NCBI RefSeq assembly: GCF_004349235.1
Contig: NZ_SMKY01000025.1
Coordinates: forward strand, 1 to 56,122
DNA from: Actinomadura darangshiensis
GTDB taxonomy: Bacteria; Actinomycetota; Actinomycetes; Streptosporangiales; Streptosporangiaceae
Length of the DNA: 56,122 nt
Reading direction: 5' to 3'
This document shows positions 24,118 to 31,676 of the stretch, piece after piece; positions within the stretch are counted from its first letter, which is position 1; each line of letters starts with the position of its first letter. Made by a program: the position numbers and the translations under genes. The notes beneath the pieces were generated by a model, which was given only the letters and a program-made list of their open reading frames with translations, was not told the origin of the DNA and searched no databases.

Positions 24118-25314
24118 TCAGTCCGCCCGGTCGAGCCAGGAGGTGAGGTAGACGCCGTCGTCGGACTCCAGCGCCCCGTCCCCGAGCAGCAGCGGGCGGA
24201 AGGTGTCGATCATGACGGCGGTCTCGTCGACCGCCTCGACTCCGATCGACGCCTCGTAGGCGCCGGGCTGGGGGCCGTGGGAATGACCCGAGGTGTGCAG
24301 GGTGACCGAGCCGGCGCGGACGCCGGATCCGCTTCGCGCCTCGTATCGTCCGGCCACGTAGAACATCACTTCGTCGCTGTCCACGTTGGCGTGGTAGTAG
24401 GGCGCCGTGACGGCGCCCTCGTGGTAGCCGACCTTGCGCGGCACGAAGTTGCAGACGACGAAGTCGCGGCCCTCGAAGACCTGGTGCGCGGGCGGGGGCT
24501 CGATCACCCGGCCCGTGATCGGCTCGAAGTCCCGCAGGTTGAAGGCATAGGGGTACAGGCAGCCGGCCCAGCCCACCGCGTCGAGCGGGTGGTGCTGGCA
24601 GGTGTGGACGCTGCCGCCTCCGCGGTGCTTGATGAGGACGTCGACCTCGGCGGCGGGGTCCTCGCCCACGTCCTCGGCCAGCAGGCGCGCCCGGGGGACC
24701 CGCAGGTCCCGCTCGCAGTACGGCGCGCTCTCCAGGAACTGGCCGAACCTCGACAGGTACCGGGACGGCGGGGTGATGTGCGAGGTCGCCTCGATGCAGA
24801 AGGCGCGGACCGGACCTGCGCCCGGTGCGACCACCCACCGGTGGGTCGTCGCCCGCGGCACGACCAGGTAGTCGCCCGGACCGGCGTCCAGAGCACCGAA
24901 CACCGATTCCAGCCGGGCCGTCCCGTCCTCGATGAAGACGCACTCGTCACCCAGCGCGTTCCGGTAGAACGGCGAGGTCTCGCCGGCCACGACGTAGGAG
25001 ATCCGCACGTCGTCGTTGCCGAGCACGAGGCGCCTGTGCCGGACGACGTCGCGGCCGCCGCCGTCGGGGAACAGCGCGTGCAGGTCGAAGTGCCGCGGGA
25101 TCAGCGGCCGGTTCTCGTGCAACTCGGCCCCGGTCGGCTCCCAGGGCGCCGAGCGGGCGATCGCGGACGGGATGTTGCGGCGGTAGAGCAGCGACGAGGT
25201 CGAGGAGAAGCCCTCTTCGCCGATCATCTCCTCGTACAGCAGGCGGCCGTCGTCGCGCCGGTGGGCGAGGTGCCGCTTGCGCGGGACCTCACCGACGGAC
25301 GTGAAGTAGGTCAT
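24118..25314 (-). CDS. Homogentisate 1,2-dioxygenase-like cupin enzyme
   Basis: The protein has 398 residues and is full length for HmgA relatives. Iron ligands of the family appear as PYYHANVDSDEVMFY (His and Glu) and HTSGHSHGPQPGAYE (second His). EDGTARLESVFGALDAGPGDYLVVPRATTHRW is the conserved first cupin part. The family cleaves a 1,4-dihydroxybenzene ring next to its side chain with O2 and Fe(II). No maleylacetoacetate isomerase or fumarylacetoacetase gene is near, so a substituted hydroquinone rather than homogentisate is a reasonable guess. ATG 25314 overlaps the stop of the SDR gene upstream (ATGA). Confidence 0.85.
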   Translation of the reverse strand: MTYFTSVGEVPRKRHLAHRRDDGRLLYEEMIGEEGFSSTSSLLYRRNIPSAIARSAPWEPTGAELHENRPLIPRHFDLHALFPDGGGRDVVRHRRLVLGNDDVRISYVVAGETSPFYRNALGDECVFIEDGTARLESVFGALDAGPGDYLVVPRATTHRWVVAPGAGPVRAFCIEATSHITPPSRYLSRFGQFLESAPYCERDLRVPRARLLAEDVGEDPAAEVDVLIKHRGGGSVHTCQHHPLDAVGWAGCLYPYAFNLRDFEPITGRVIEPPPAHQVFEGRDFVVCNFVPRKVGYHEGAVTAPYYHANVDSDEVMFYVAGRYEARSGSGVRAGSVTLHTSGHSHGPQPGAYEASIGVEAVDETAVMIDTFRPLLLGDGALESDDGVYLTSWLDRAD

Positions 25315-26174
25315 CGGTGCTCCTCCGCCTCGTCGGTGATCGTCGGGTTCGGGTTCCGCCTGGGGAGCAGCCGGTTGCCCGCGTCGACGATCAGGTCCGT
25401 GCCGGTGATGTCGCGGGCGGCGTCCGAGCAGAGCCACAGGACCGCGGCCGTGACCGAAGCGGGGTCGAGGTGGCCCCGTCCGGCGAGGGCGGTCGTCGCG
25501 TAGGCGGCGCGCAGGAAGTCCTCGCGCGAGGCTCCGGGCCGCACGCGGTCGTAGATGTCCTGGAAGTGGATCATCGGCGTGTTCACCAGGCCGGGGCTCA
25601 CCGAGTTGACCCGGACGCCGTAACCGCCCAGCTCCAGGGCGAAGACCTTCGCCAGCTGCACCAGGGCGGCCTTGGACGAGGCGTAGTGGGCGTAGCCGGA
25701 CGTCGGCACGGTGGCCGAGGTCGAGCCGATGATGACGACGCTGCCGCCGCGCTGCTCGATGAGGGCCGGCGCCATGGCCTTCATCAACCGCCAGGTGCCG
25801 TGCACGTTGACGTCGTACGTCGCCGTCCACTGCTCCTCCGTGATCTCCCAGAACGGGCCGGTGCTCCAGATGCCCTGGTTGAGCACCGCGACGTCGATGG
25901 ACCCGAACGCCGACCGGACGGCGGCCACGGCGGCGCCGACCTGCCCGTCGTCTCGCACGTCGCAGCGCACCGGCAGCGCGGTGGCGCCTGCGGCCTCGAC
26001 CAGCCGGGCCGTCTCGTCGAGGTCGCCGGCCGTACTCGGCCTGTACTGCAGGGGGGAGACCGGGGAGGCCACGTCGAGCAGGGCGACCCGCATCCCGCGT
26101 TCGGCGAAGGCCAGCGCGTGGCTTCGTCCCTGGCCGCGTGCGGCCCCGGTGACCAGCGCGGTCGGTCGGCTCAT
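25311..26174 (-). CDS. SDR-family oxidoreductase, mycofactocin-coupled type
   Basis: The protein has 287 residues. TGAARGQGRSHALAFAERGMRV is the signature of the mycofactocin-coupled SDR family, whose NAD(H) stays bound and is recycled by mycofactocin. ISS-like IIGSTSATVPTSGYAHYASSKAAL gives Ser, Tyr and Lys, and the C-terminus has DITGTDLIVDAGNRLLP. Probably oxidises an alcohol on the substrate. First gene of the seven-gene minus-strand operon (26174 down to 18756). Its start is 23 nt from copy D of the shared motif. Confidence 0.88.
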   Translation of the reverse strand: MSRPTALVTGAARGQGRSHALAFAERGMRVALLDVASPVSPLQYRPSTAGDLDETARLVEAAGATALPVRCDVRDDGQVGAAVAAVRSAFGSIDVAVLNQGIWSTGPFWEITEEQWTATYDVNVHGTWRLMKAMAPALIEQRGGSVVIIGSTSATVPTSGYAHYASSKAALVQLAKVFALELGGYGVRVNSVSPGLVNTPMIHFQDIYDRVRPGASREDFLRAAYATTALAGRGHLDPASVTAAVLWLCSDAARDITGTDLIVDAGNRLLPRRNPNPTITDEAEEHR

Positions 26175-26196
26175 CCGGCTCCTCCCCGAGCATTGA

Positions 26197-26230
26197 TCCG
26201 TAGAACGGAGATATAGCTCCGATAATCGGT
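26197..26230. promoter_or_regulatory. Shared dyad motif, copy D (four half-sites), promoter of the main minus-strand operon
   Basis: TCCG (26197-26200), N5, CGGA (26206-26209), N8 GATATAGC, TCCG (26218-26221), N5 ATAAT, CGGT (26227-26230). CGGAG-N6-CTCCG is perfectly palindromic. Complete form of the motif, 23 nt before the start at 26174. Confidence 0.72.
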
Positions 26231-26300
26231 TTCGAGATACACCTTCGACCGCAACCCGGCCGGCTGTCAACACCCGGTCCGCCGGACGGCCGCCGCGGGG

Positions 26301-26327
26301 TTGACACCCATGGGCGGGCATGCCCAT
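26301..26327. promoter_or_regulatory. TTGACA box and small palindrome upstream of the hydrolase gene
   Basis: TTGACA at 26301-26306 resembles a -35 box; right after it ATGGGC-N6-GCCCAT (26310-26327) is a perfect dyad with an inner GGGCATGCCC. Spacing to the -10-like TATGCT in copy E is too long for a simple promoter, so the dyad may bind a second regulator. Confidence 0.35.
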
Positions 26328-26340
26328 GCTGGCTCATATT

Positions 26341-26365
26341 CGGACACTATGCTCCGAAAAACGGA
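26341..26365. promoter_or_regulatory. Shared dyad motif, copy E, promoter of the hydrolase operon
   Basis: CGGA (26341-26344), N8 CACTATGC, TCCG (26353-26356), N5 AAAAA, CGGA (26362-26365). TATGCT is a -10 candidate; the start codon follows at 26380. Copies D and E serve the two divergent transcripts separately. Confidence 0.7.
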
Positions 26366-26379
26366 AATTGGGGGTGGTG

Positions 26380-27531
26380 ATGCCGGCCGAGCGGGAACTG
26401 CTGGCCGTTCCGATGTCCGGTACGGCCTCGTCCAACGAGGTGTACTCGGGCGTCGCCCGGCTGGCCGGCACGCTCTGGTGCGTCCGCCACCGCGCCGTCC
26501 CCGGCCGCCGGTCGTCCACCGTGGTCGTCGCCCTGCACCCGTCGTCGAACTTCATGGGGCACTACGCGCTCGCGGCGATCGCGGAGGCGGGGCACGACGC
26601 CGTGGGCATGTCGACCCGCTACATCGGCAACGACACCGCGCTGCTGCTGGAGAACTGCGTGGTGGACGCCGGCGCCGTCGTCCGCCGTCTCCGCGACGAG
26701 GGCTACGAGAGGATCGTGCTCTTCGGCAACTCGGGCGGCGGCGCCCTCGCCGCGATGTACCAGAACCAGGCCGAGCGGCCCACGATCACCTCGTCGCCGT
26801 GCGGGGGCGGGCCCGACCTCACCCGGGCGGGCCTGCCGCCGGCCGACCTGCTCGTCCTGGCGATGGCGCACCCCGGCCGCTCGCAGCTGCTCACCGAGAC
26901 GCTCGACCCGGCCGTGCACGACGAGGGCGCCCCCTTCGACCGCGATCCCGCCCTCGACATGTTCGGCGGCCGTCATGGACCGCCGTACGACCCCGCATGG
27001 CTGGCGCGCTACCGGCTGGAGCAGCGCCGGCGCAACGACCTGATCACCGCCTGGGCGGAGGCGCGGCTGACCGAGCTCGCCGCACGCGGAGTACACGACC
27101 TGCCGTTCGTCGTCCACGGCGTCTGCGCCGACCCCCGCCACCTGGACCTCGAACTCGACCCCAACGACCGCGTCCCCGGCACCCTCTGGGGCGACCCCTG
27201 GAACGCCAACTTCCAGCCCGCGACGCTCGGGCATTTCACCACGGTGCGCGCTTGGCTCTCCCAGTGGTCGCGTCTGCGCAGCAACGGACACGGCCCCGAT
27301 CTGCTGGCCACCGTGCGCGCGCCCGTCCTCGTCGTATACGGGACCGCCGACCAGAGCTGCTTCCCCTCCCACGCCCGCGAGCTGCACGGCGCCGTCGCGC
27401 ACGGCGACAAGAAGCTCGTCCCCATCGTCGGGGGACGCCACTACCTGCACGGTCAACCGGAGCAGATCGCCCAGCTGGTCGCCGCGCTGGACGACTGGAT
27501 CGACGCACATCCCCGGACCCCGGAGGCATGA
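26380..27531 (+). CDS. Alpha/beta-fold hydrolase
   Basis: The protein has 383 residues. Nucleophile elbow is GNSGGG (in VLFGNSGGGALAAMY), an acidic residue in VLVVYGTADQSCFPSHA and a His in VGGRHYLHGQP complete the triad. An insertion of about 100 residues between core strands forms a large cap. The enzyme may open a lactone, an ester or a C-C bond after ring cleavage; the class cannot be fixed. It starts a plus-strand operon (hydrolase, NTF2-like, acyl-CoA ligase) under copy E of the shared motif. Confidence 0.85.
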   Translation: MPAERELLAVPMSGTASSNEVYSGVARLAGTLWCVRHRAVPGRRSSTVVVALHPSSNFMGHYALAAIAEAGHDAVGMSTRYIGNDTALLLENCVVDAGAVVRRLRDEGYERIVLFGNSGGGALAAMYQNQAERPTITSSPCGGGPDLTRAGLPPADLLVLAMAHPGRSQLLTETLDPAVHDEGAPFDRDPALDMFGGRHGPPYDPAWLARYRLEQRRRNDLITAWAEARLTELAARGVHDLPFVVHGVCADPRHLDLELDPNDRVPGTLWGDPWNANFQPATLGHFTTVRAWLSQWSRLRSNGHGPDLLATVRAPVLVVYGTADQSCFPSHARELHGAVAHGDKKLVPIVGGRHYLHGQPEQIAQLVAALDDWIDAHPRTPEA

Positions 27532-27532
27532 C

Positions 27533-28111
27533 ATGACCAGCCAAGCCGAGCAGTACACCCCCGAGGCTCTCCAGGCCCGTGCGGAGATCACCGACCGCTT
27601 CCACCTCTACTCCCACTGCGTCGACCGGCGCCGATGGGACCTGCTGGACCAGGTCTTCCACGCCGACGCGACCTGGTGGGTGTCGTCCATCGGCACCGAC
27701 AACCACTGGCGGGACGCGATGGAGAGCAGCCGGGAGCTGTTCGCGGCCGCTTTGGACGCCACGCACCACCAGGTCGGCAACATCCTGATCTCCCTGGACG
27801 GCGATGCGGCCGACAGCGAGGCCCTGATCACGGCCTACCACCGGGTCCGGGCCGACGCCCCGCTCGGCGGCATGTTCGGCGGCACCGGATGCGCCTACGA
27901 TCTCTTCGCCGGCGGACGCTACCTGGACCGCTGGGAGCGCCGCGGCGGTGCCTGGAGGATCGCGCGGCGCAGGGTGGCCTCCGAATGGCGGCACCTTCAG
28001 CCCGCGTCCGACGGCATCCTCGCCTCGATCCCCCTCGAAGCGAGGGGGAAGCACGACGACTCCGACCTGTCCACGCCCACCATCGAGCGTTTCCGTGCCG
28101 CCCGGTCATGA
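27533..28111 (+). CDS. NTF2-like (SnoaL_4-type) protein
   Basis: The protein has 192 residues and its ATG is 1 nt after the hydrolase stop. Pattern ITDRFHLYSHCVDRRRWDLLDQVFHADATWW is the SnoaL_4 start, with the Tyr, Asp and the later His pair (ATHHQVGNILISL) seen also in the 18197 gene, so the two are paralogues. Possibly a dehydratase, isomerase or lyase of the pathway; no activity can be assigned. Third NTF2-like gene in 10 kb. Confidence 0.82.
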   Translation: MTSQAEQYTPEALQARAEITDRFHLYSHCVDRRRWDLLDQVFHADATWWVSSIGTDNHWRDAMESSRELFAAALDATHHQVGNILISLDGDAADSEALITAYHRVRADAPLGGMFGGTGCAYDLFAGGRYLDRWERRGGAWRIARRRVASEWRHLQPASDGILASIPLEARGKHDDSDLSTPTIERFRAARS

Positions 28112-28160
28112 TGACGCCTGGGTAGGTTCCCCGATCCGCACCCGACCGGAAGGACGACCC

Positions 28161-29747
28161 ATGCCGCGGCCCCGGCTCACCGCCAGTCTCGCCTACTGGA
28201 GCTCGCGCACGCCCGATTCCATCGCCCTGGAATGCGAGCGGACGACGCTCACCTGGCGCCGGCTCGCCGACTCGGTCGAGGCGGTCGCGCGCCAGCTGCG
28301 AGACGGCGGGCTGGCGGCCGGCGACCGGATCGGGTACCTGTGCGAGAACGGCGCGGGCGTCATCCAGACCATTCTCGCCGCGGCGGCCCTGGACGCGATC
28401 GTCGTCCCCCTCAACGTGCGGCTCACCACGCCCGAGCTGAGCTGGATCGCCGAGGATGCCGGGCTGTCCGCGCTGCTGACCGACCGGGCGTTCGCGGACC
28501 GGTCAGAGGAACTCGCCCGGCGCCACGATCTGCGGGTCTACTGGCAGGGGGACGCGGCACCGGACTGGGCCGCACCGCTGGCCCGGGAGGGGACGGATTC
28601 ACGTGAGCTGCTGTCCCGGGTCACCGCCGCCGAGGACCTGCCGGTGTTCATCTGCTACACCTCGGGCACGACCGGCCGGCCCAAGGGGGCGGTGCTGACC
28701 CACGGCAACGCCGTCGCCGCGGCGACATCGTTCTCGATCACCGAGACCATGACCCGCTTCGACACCTGCTTGCTGGTGCTGCCGCTGGCCTTCACCGGCA
28801 GCATCATGGCGACATGGGCGCCGACGTACTACAGCGGTGCGCGCTTCATCATGCACCGCCGCTTCGACGCGTCCCGCACACTGGCCGAGTTGCAGGACGG
28901 CGGCGTGACGGTCTTCCCGGCGGTGCCGGTGGTGTTCGAGCAGCTGGCGGCACTCGACGGGTTCGACAACGCCGACCTCTCCACGGTGCGCGTGGCCAAG
29001 GCCGGCGGAGCGCCGCCGTCCGCCGCGACCCTGCGCAGGTACGAGGACCGCGGGATCCCGATCGGCCAGGGCTACGGCATGACCGAGAGCTCCGGGGTCG
29101 GCACCTCCCTCCCCCAGGAGGATTTCGAGCGCAAGGCCGGCTCGGCGGGGGTGGTGAACTTCGGGACCGACCTGTCGATCCGGGACGCCGCGGGCGATCC
29201 GCTCCCACCCGGTGAGGTCGGAGAGATCTGCCTGCGCGGACCCAGCGTCATGCCGGGCTACTGGGAGAACCCGGACGCGACCGCCGAGGCGCTCGCCGGC
29301 GGCTGGCTGCACACCGGTGACCTCGGGCTGCTCGACGACGACGGCTACCTGACCATCATGGGCCGCGAGAAGGACATGGTCCTGTCCGGCGGTCTCAACG
29401 TGTATCCGAGCGAGATCGAGCGCGTCCTGCTGCTGGACGAGCGGGTCCGCGAGGCGGCGGTCGTCGCCGTGCCCGACGAGCGGTGGGGAGAGGTTCCGGC
29501 CGCGATCGTCGTCACCGACGGCCCCGGCCCCGGCCCCGATCCGCTCCTGGCCCTATGCCGGGAGGAACTCGCCGACTACAAGATCCCGAAGTACTTCCAC
29601 TTCACGACCGACCCCCTGCCGCGCACGATGTCCGGAAAGGTCTCCAAGGCGGACCTGCGCGACCGGGCCGCGAAGCTGTCGGGACTCCCGTCGCCCGGGC
29701 GAGGCGCGGCGGCGGCGGACCAGGCGGCCGATGAAGCACGGGGCTGA
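28161..29747 (+). CDS. Acyl-CoA ligase (AMP-forming, ANL superfamily)
   Basis: The protein has 528 residues. Motifs in order: phosphate loop YTSGTTGRPKG (166-176), GYGMTE, GWLHTGDLG, the hinge region GREKDMVLSGGLNVYPSEIE and the C-terminal catalytic Lys in PRTMSGKVSK. It should adenylate a carboxylic acid and join it to CoA, feeding the beta-oxidation enzymes nearby. ATG 28161 follows GGAAGGACGACC, 49 nt after the NTF2-like gene, so it is the last gene of the hydrolase operon. The Ala-rich tail of about 20 residues is a non-conserved extension. It converges on iclR. Confidence 0.9.
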   Translation: MPRPRLTASLAYWSSRTPDSIALECERTTLTWRRLADSVEAVARQLRDGGLAAGDRIGYLCENGAGVIQTILAAAALDAIVVPLNVRLTTPELSWIAEDAGLSALLTDRAFADRSEELARRHDLRVYWQGDAAPDWAAPLAREGTDSRELLSRVTAAEDLPVFICYTSGTTGRPKGAVLTHGNAVAAATSFSITETMTRFDTCLLVLPLAFTGSIMATWAPTYYSGARFIMHRRFDASRTLAELQDGGVTVFPAVPVVFEQLAALDGFDNADLSTVRVAKAGGAPPSAATLRRYEDRGIPIGQGYGMTESSGVGTSLPQEDFERKAGSAGVVNFGTDLSIRDAAGDPLPPGEVGEICLRGPSVMPGYWENPDATAEALAGGWLHTGDLGLLDDDGYLTIMGREKDMVLSGGLNVYPSEIERVLLLDERVREAAVVAVPDERWGEVPAAIVVTDGPGPGPDPLLALCREELADYKIPKYFHFTTDPLPRTMSGKVSKADLRDRAAKLSGLPSPGRGAAAADQAADEARG

Positions 29748-29761
29748 TGGACCGCGGGGCC

Positions 29762-29821
29762 GGATCGCGGGGAACCTCACGCCTCCGCGGAGGATCGCGG
29801 GGGCCTCACGCCTCCGCGGAG
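29762..29821. repeat. Tandem duplication of about 30 bp at the 3' end of iclR
   Basis: The unit GGATCGCGGGG + 1-2 nt + CCTCACGCCTCCGCGGA occurs twice in a row (29762-29791 and 29792-29820). Each unit includes the self-complementary CCTCCGCGGAGG. On the minus strand it duplicates the last codons and stop of iclR. The two hairpins lie between convergent genes and may terminate both. Confidence 0.65.
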
Positions 29822-30516
29822 GTCAGTTGCGTGCTGATCGCCGCGGCGGCGGCCACCACCTGGTCGGCCGCCTTGCCGACGGCCGCCACGCGGTCCTTGT
29901 CCGTGGGCGTGTAGACGGCCACGCTCGCGGCGACACCGTCGATCGAGCTGATCGGGACCGCGAGCGCCCACAGCCCGCTCTGGTTCTCCTCGGGACCCGC
30001 GATGTAGCCCCGCCTGCGGATCCGCGCCAGCTCCGAGCCCATGGCCCGGTTCTCCCCGACGAGGTGCCGCAGGTCGTCCTCGTCGCCGAAGGCCGCCATC
30101 ACCTTCCCGGACCCGGTCGCGAGGATGTGGTGGCGCAGCCCCGGCGGGTAGCTGACCTGCACGATGTGGTCCCGGCTGACGATCCGGTGGACCGAGAGGG
30201 ACTCCTGGCGGTCGCGGACCACCAGCACGACGGTCTCGCGCAGGCCGTCGACGAGCGTCGCCATGTGGGAGTGCGCGGCGTCCCGGACCGCCCACTCCAC
30301 GTGCTGCGCCAGCGCGAAGAGCTTGGGCCCGAGGCGGTAGACGCCCGCGGTCCGGCGGATGAAGCCGCGCACCTCCAGGGTGCTCAGCAGCCGGTAGGCG
30401 ACCGTCCGCGAGAGACCGAGGTCGCGCGCCACCTCGGCGATGGTCGTGCCGCCCCGGTCGCCGAGGTACTCCAAGATGTTCAGCGCCCCGTCCGTCGTCT
30501 TGGAGACTTCAGGCAT
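29806..30516 (-). CDS. IclR-family transcriptional regulator
   Basis: The protein has 236 residues. The N-terminal winged helix is residues about 6-65 (ALNILEYLGDRGGTTIAEVARDLGLSRTVAYRLLSTLEVRGFI). The rest is the IclR effector domain (YRLGPKLFALA, then SVHRIVSRDHIVQVSYPPGLRHHILATGSGKVMAAF and ENQSGLWALAVPI). IclR proteins often bind 13-15-bp dyads of CoA-ester or aromatic-acid operons as dimer pairs. A single TCCG-N5-CGGA dyad lies 22 nt before its start, and further copies sit before the other transcripts of the island, making it the best candidate for the regulon's controller. Confidence 0.9.
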   Translation of the reverse strand: MPEVSKTTDGALNILEYLGDRGGTTIAEVARDLGLSRTVAYRLLSTLEVRGFIRRTAGVYRLGPKLFALAQHVEWAVRDAAHSHMATLVDGLRETVVLVVRDRQESLSVHRIVSRDHIVQVSYPPGLRHHILATGSGKVMAAFGDEDDLRHLVGENRAMGSELARIRRRGYIAGPEENQSGLWALAVPISSIDGVAASVAVYTPTDKDRVAAVGKAADQVVAAAAAISTQLTSAEA

Positions 30517-30537
30517 CCAGCCGTCCTTACCCGCGTG

Positions 30538-30550
30538 TCCGAATATCGGA
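30538..30550. promoter_or_regulatory. Shared dyad motif, copy F (single TCCG-N5-CGGA), iclR promoter
   Basis: TCCGAATATCGGA is one inner dyad without the N8-spaced partner. It lies 22 nt before the iclR start, consistent with autoregulation at lower affinity. Confidence 0.6.
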
Positions 30551-30615
30551 GGTCACCCTAGCTCCCGGCCCCGGCCGCGTCCAGTCGGGGCGCCGGGGAC
30601 CGGTCGACTACTATT

Positions 30616-30640
30616 CGGATTGTACAACCCGATTAACGGA
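30616..30640. promoter_or_regulatory. Shared dyad motif, copy G, promoter of the MDR gene
   Basis: CGGA (30616-30619), N8 TTGTACAA (itself a perfect palindrome), CCCG (30628-30631), N5 ATTAA, CGGA (30637-30640). One base departs from the consensus. Start codon follows at 30657. Confidence 0.62.
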
Positions 30641-30656
30641 CATAGGAGCAGGGTCG

Positions 30657-31670
30657 ATGAAGGCCACCGAGATCCACCTGGCCCGGCGTCCGCAGGGAGA
30701 TCCCGTTCCCGAGGATTTCCGCGAGGTCACGGTCCGGCTCCCCGATCCCGGGCCCGGCCAGCTGCTGGTCCGCAACGTCCTGATGTCGGTCGACCCCTAC
30801 ATGCGCGTCCGCATGGCGAAGCTGCCGACGTACCCGGCATGGGAGATCGGGGACCCATTGGACGGAAGCGCCATCGGCGTCGTCGTCTCCTCGGCCGATC
30901 CCGCCCTGCCCACCGGAACCGTCGTCTCCCACCGATACGGGTGGCGGGACCATGCGCTGGTCTCCGCGGCCGACCTCCGCACGCTGCCCTCGTCCCCGGG
31001 CATCCCGCTCACCGCGCACCTGGACGTACTCGGCATGACCGGGCTCACGGCCTACGTCGGGCTCAGACGCATCGCCGGCCTGCGCGCCGGGGAGTCCGTC
31101 CACGTCTCGGGGGCCGCAGGGGCCGTGGGCACCGCCACCGGTCAGATCGCGCGAATCCTCGGCGCCGCCCGCGTGACCGGATCCGCGGGGTCCGCGGAGA
31201 AGGTCGCCTACCTCACGGGCGAACTGGGCTACGACGCGGCGTTCGACTACCACACCGAGGACCTGTCCTCGGCCCTCGGCGCCATCGCCCCCGACGGTTT
31301 CGAGGTCTACTTCGACAACGTCGGCGGCGACCACCTTGAGGCGGCCCTGAACGTCATCAGCCCGCACGGCCGTATCGCCGTGTGCGGTGCGAGCAGTGCC
31401 TACAGCGCACCCGGTGACGCGGACGCTCCCGGGAACCTGATCTACGTCCTGACCAAGCGACTGCGCATGGAGGGCTTCAACGTGCGCGAGCACCTGGCCC
31501 ACTACGAGGGGTTCGTGACCCAGGCGGCCCAGTGGATGCACGAGGGAACGCTGCACAGCAGAGTCACGGTGATCGAAGGGCTGAGCCGCGCCGTGGAGGC
31601 GTTCCAGCTGATGCTGAAAGGGGCGCATCGCGGAAAGATGCTGGTCCGCCTCTCCGACGACCCCGTCTGA
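30657..31670 (+). CDS. NADP-dependent oxidoreductase, MDR family (alkenal/curcumin-reductase type)
   Basis: The protein has 337 residues. The N-terminal GroES-like part has VLMSVDPYMRVRM; the nucleotide-binding part has VSGAAGAVGTATGQIARILGAARVTGSAGSAEK; then DGFEVYFDNVGGDHLEAAL and GRIAVCGASSAY. This matches the zinc-free leukotriene B4 dehydrogenase/2-alkenal reductase branch, which reduces alpha,beta-unsaturated ketones with NADPH. In the island it may saturate an enone. AGGAGCAGGG precedes the ATG. It is preceded by copy G and divergent from iclR. Confidence 0.9.
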   Translation: MKATEIHLARRPQGDPVPEDFREVTVRLPDPGPGQLLVRNVLMSVDPYMRVRMAKLPTYPAWEIGDPLDGSAIGVVVSSADPALPTGTVVSHRYGWRDHALVSAADLRTLPSSPGIPLTAHLDVLGMTGLTAYVGLRRIAGLRAGESVHVSGAAGAVGTATGQIARILGAARVTGSAGSAEKVAYLTGELGYDAAFDYHTEDLSSALGAIAPDGFEVYFDNVGGDHLEAALNVISPHGRIAVCGASSAYSAPGDADAPGNLIYVLTKRLRMEGFNVREHLAHYEGFVTQAAQWMHEGTLHSRVTVIEGLSRAVEAFQLMLKGAHRGKMLVRLSDDPV

Positions 31671-31676
31671 TCGGTC

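Noticed and set aside
24118..25314. True homogentisate dioxygenase (tyrosine/phenylalanine catabolism)
   Set aside because: No 4-hydroxyphenylpyruvate dioxygenase, maleylacetoacetate isomerase or fumarylacetoacetase nearby; operon partners are side-chain beta-oxidation genes.
16864..31670. A complete steroid degradation cluster
   Set aside because: Igr-like genes are present, but no KstD, KshAB, HsaA-D, Mce or KstR-type sites were recognised, and the shared motif differs from the KstR motif.
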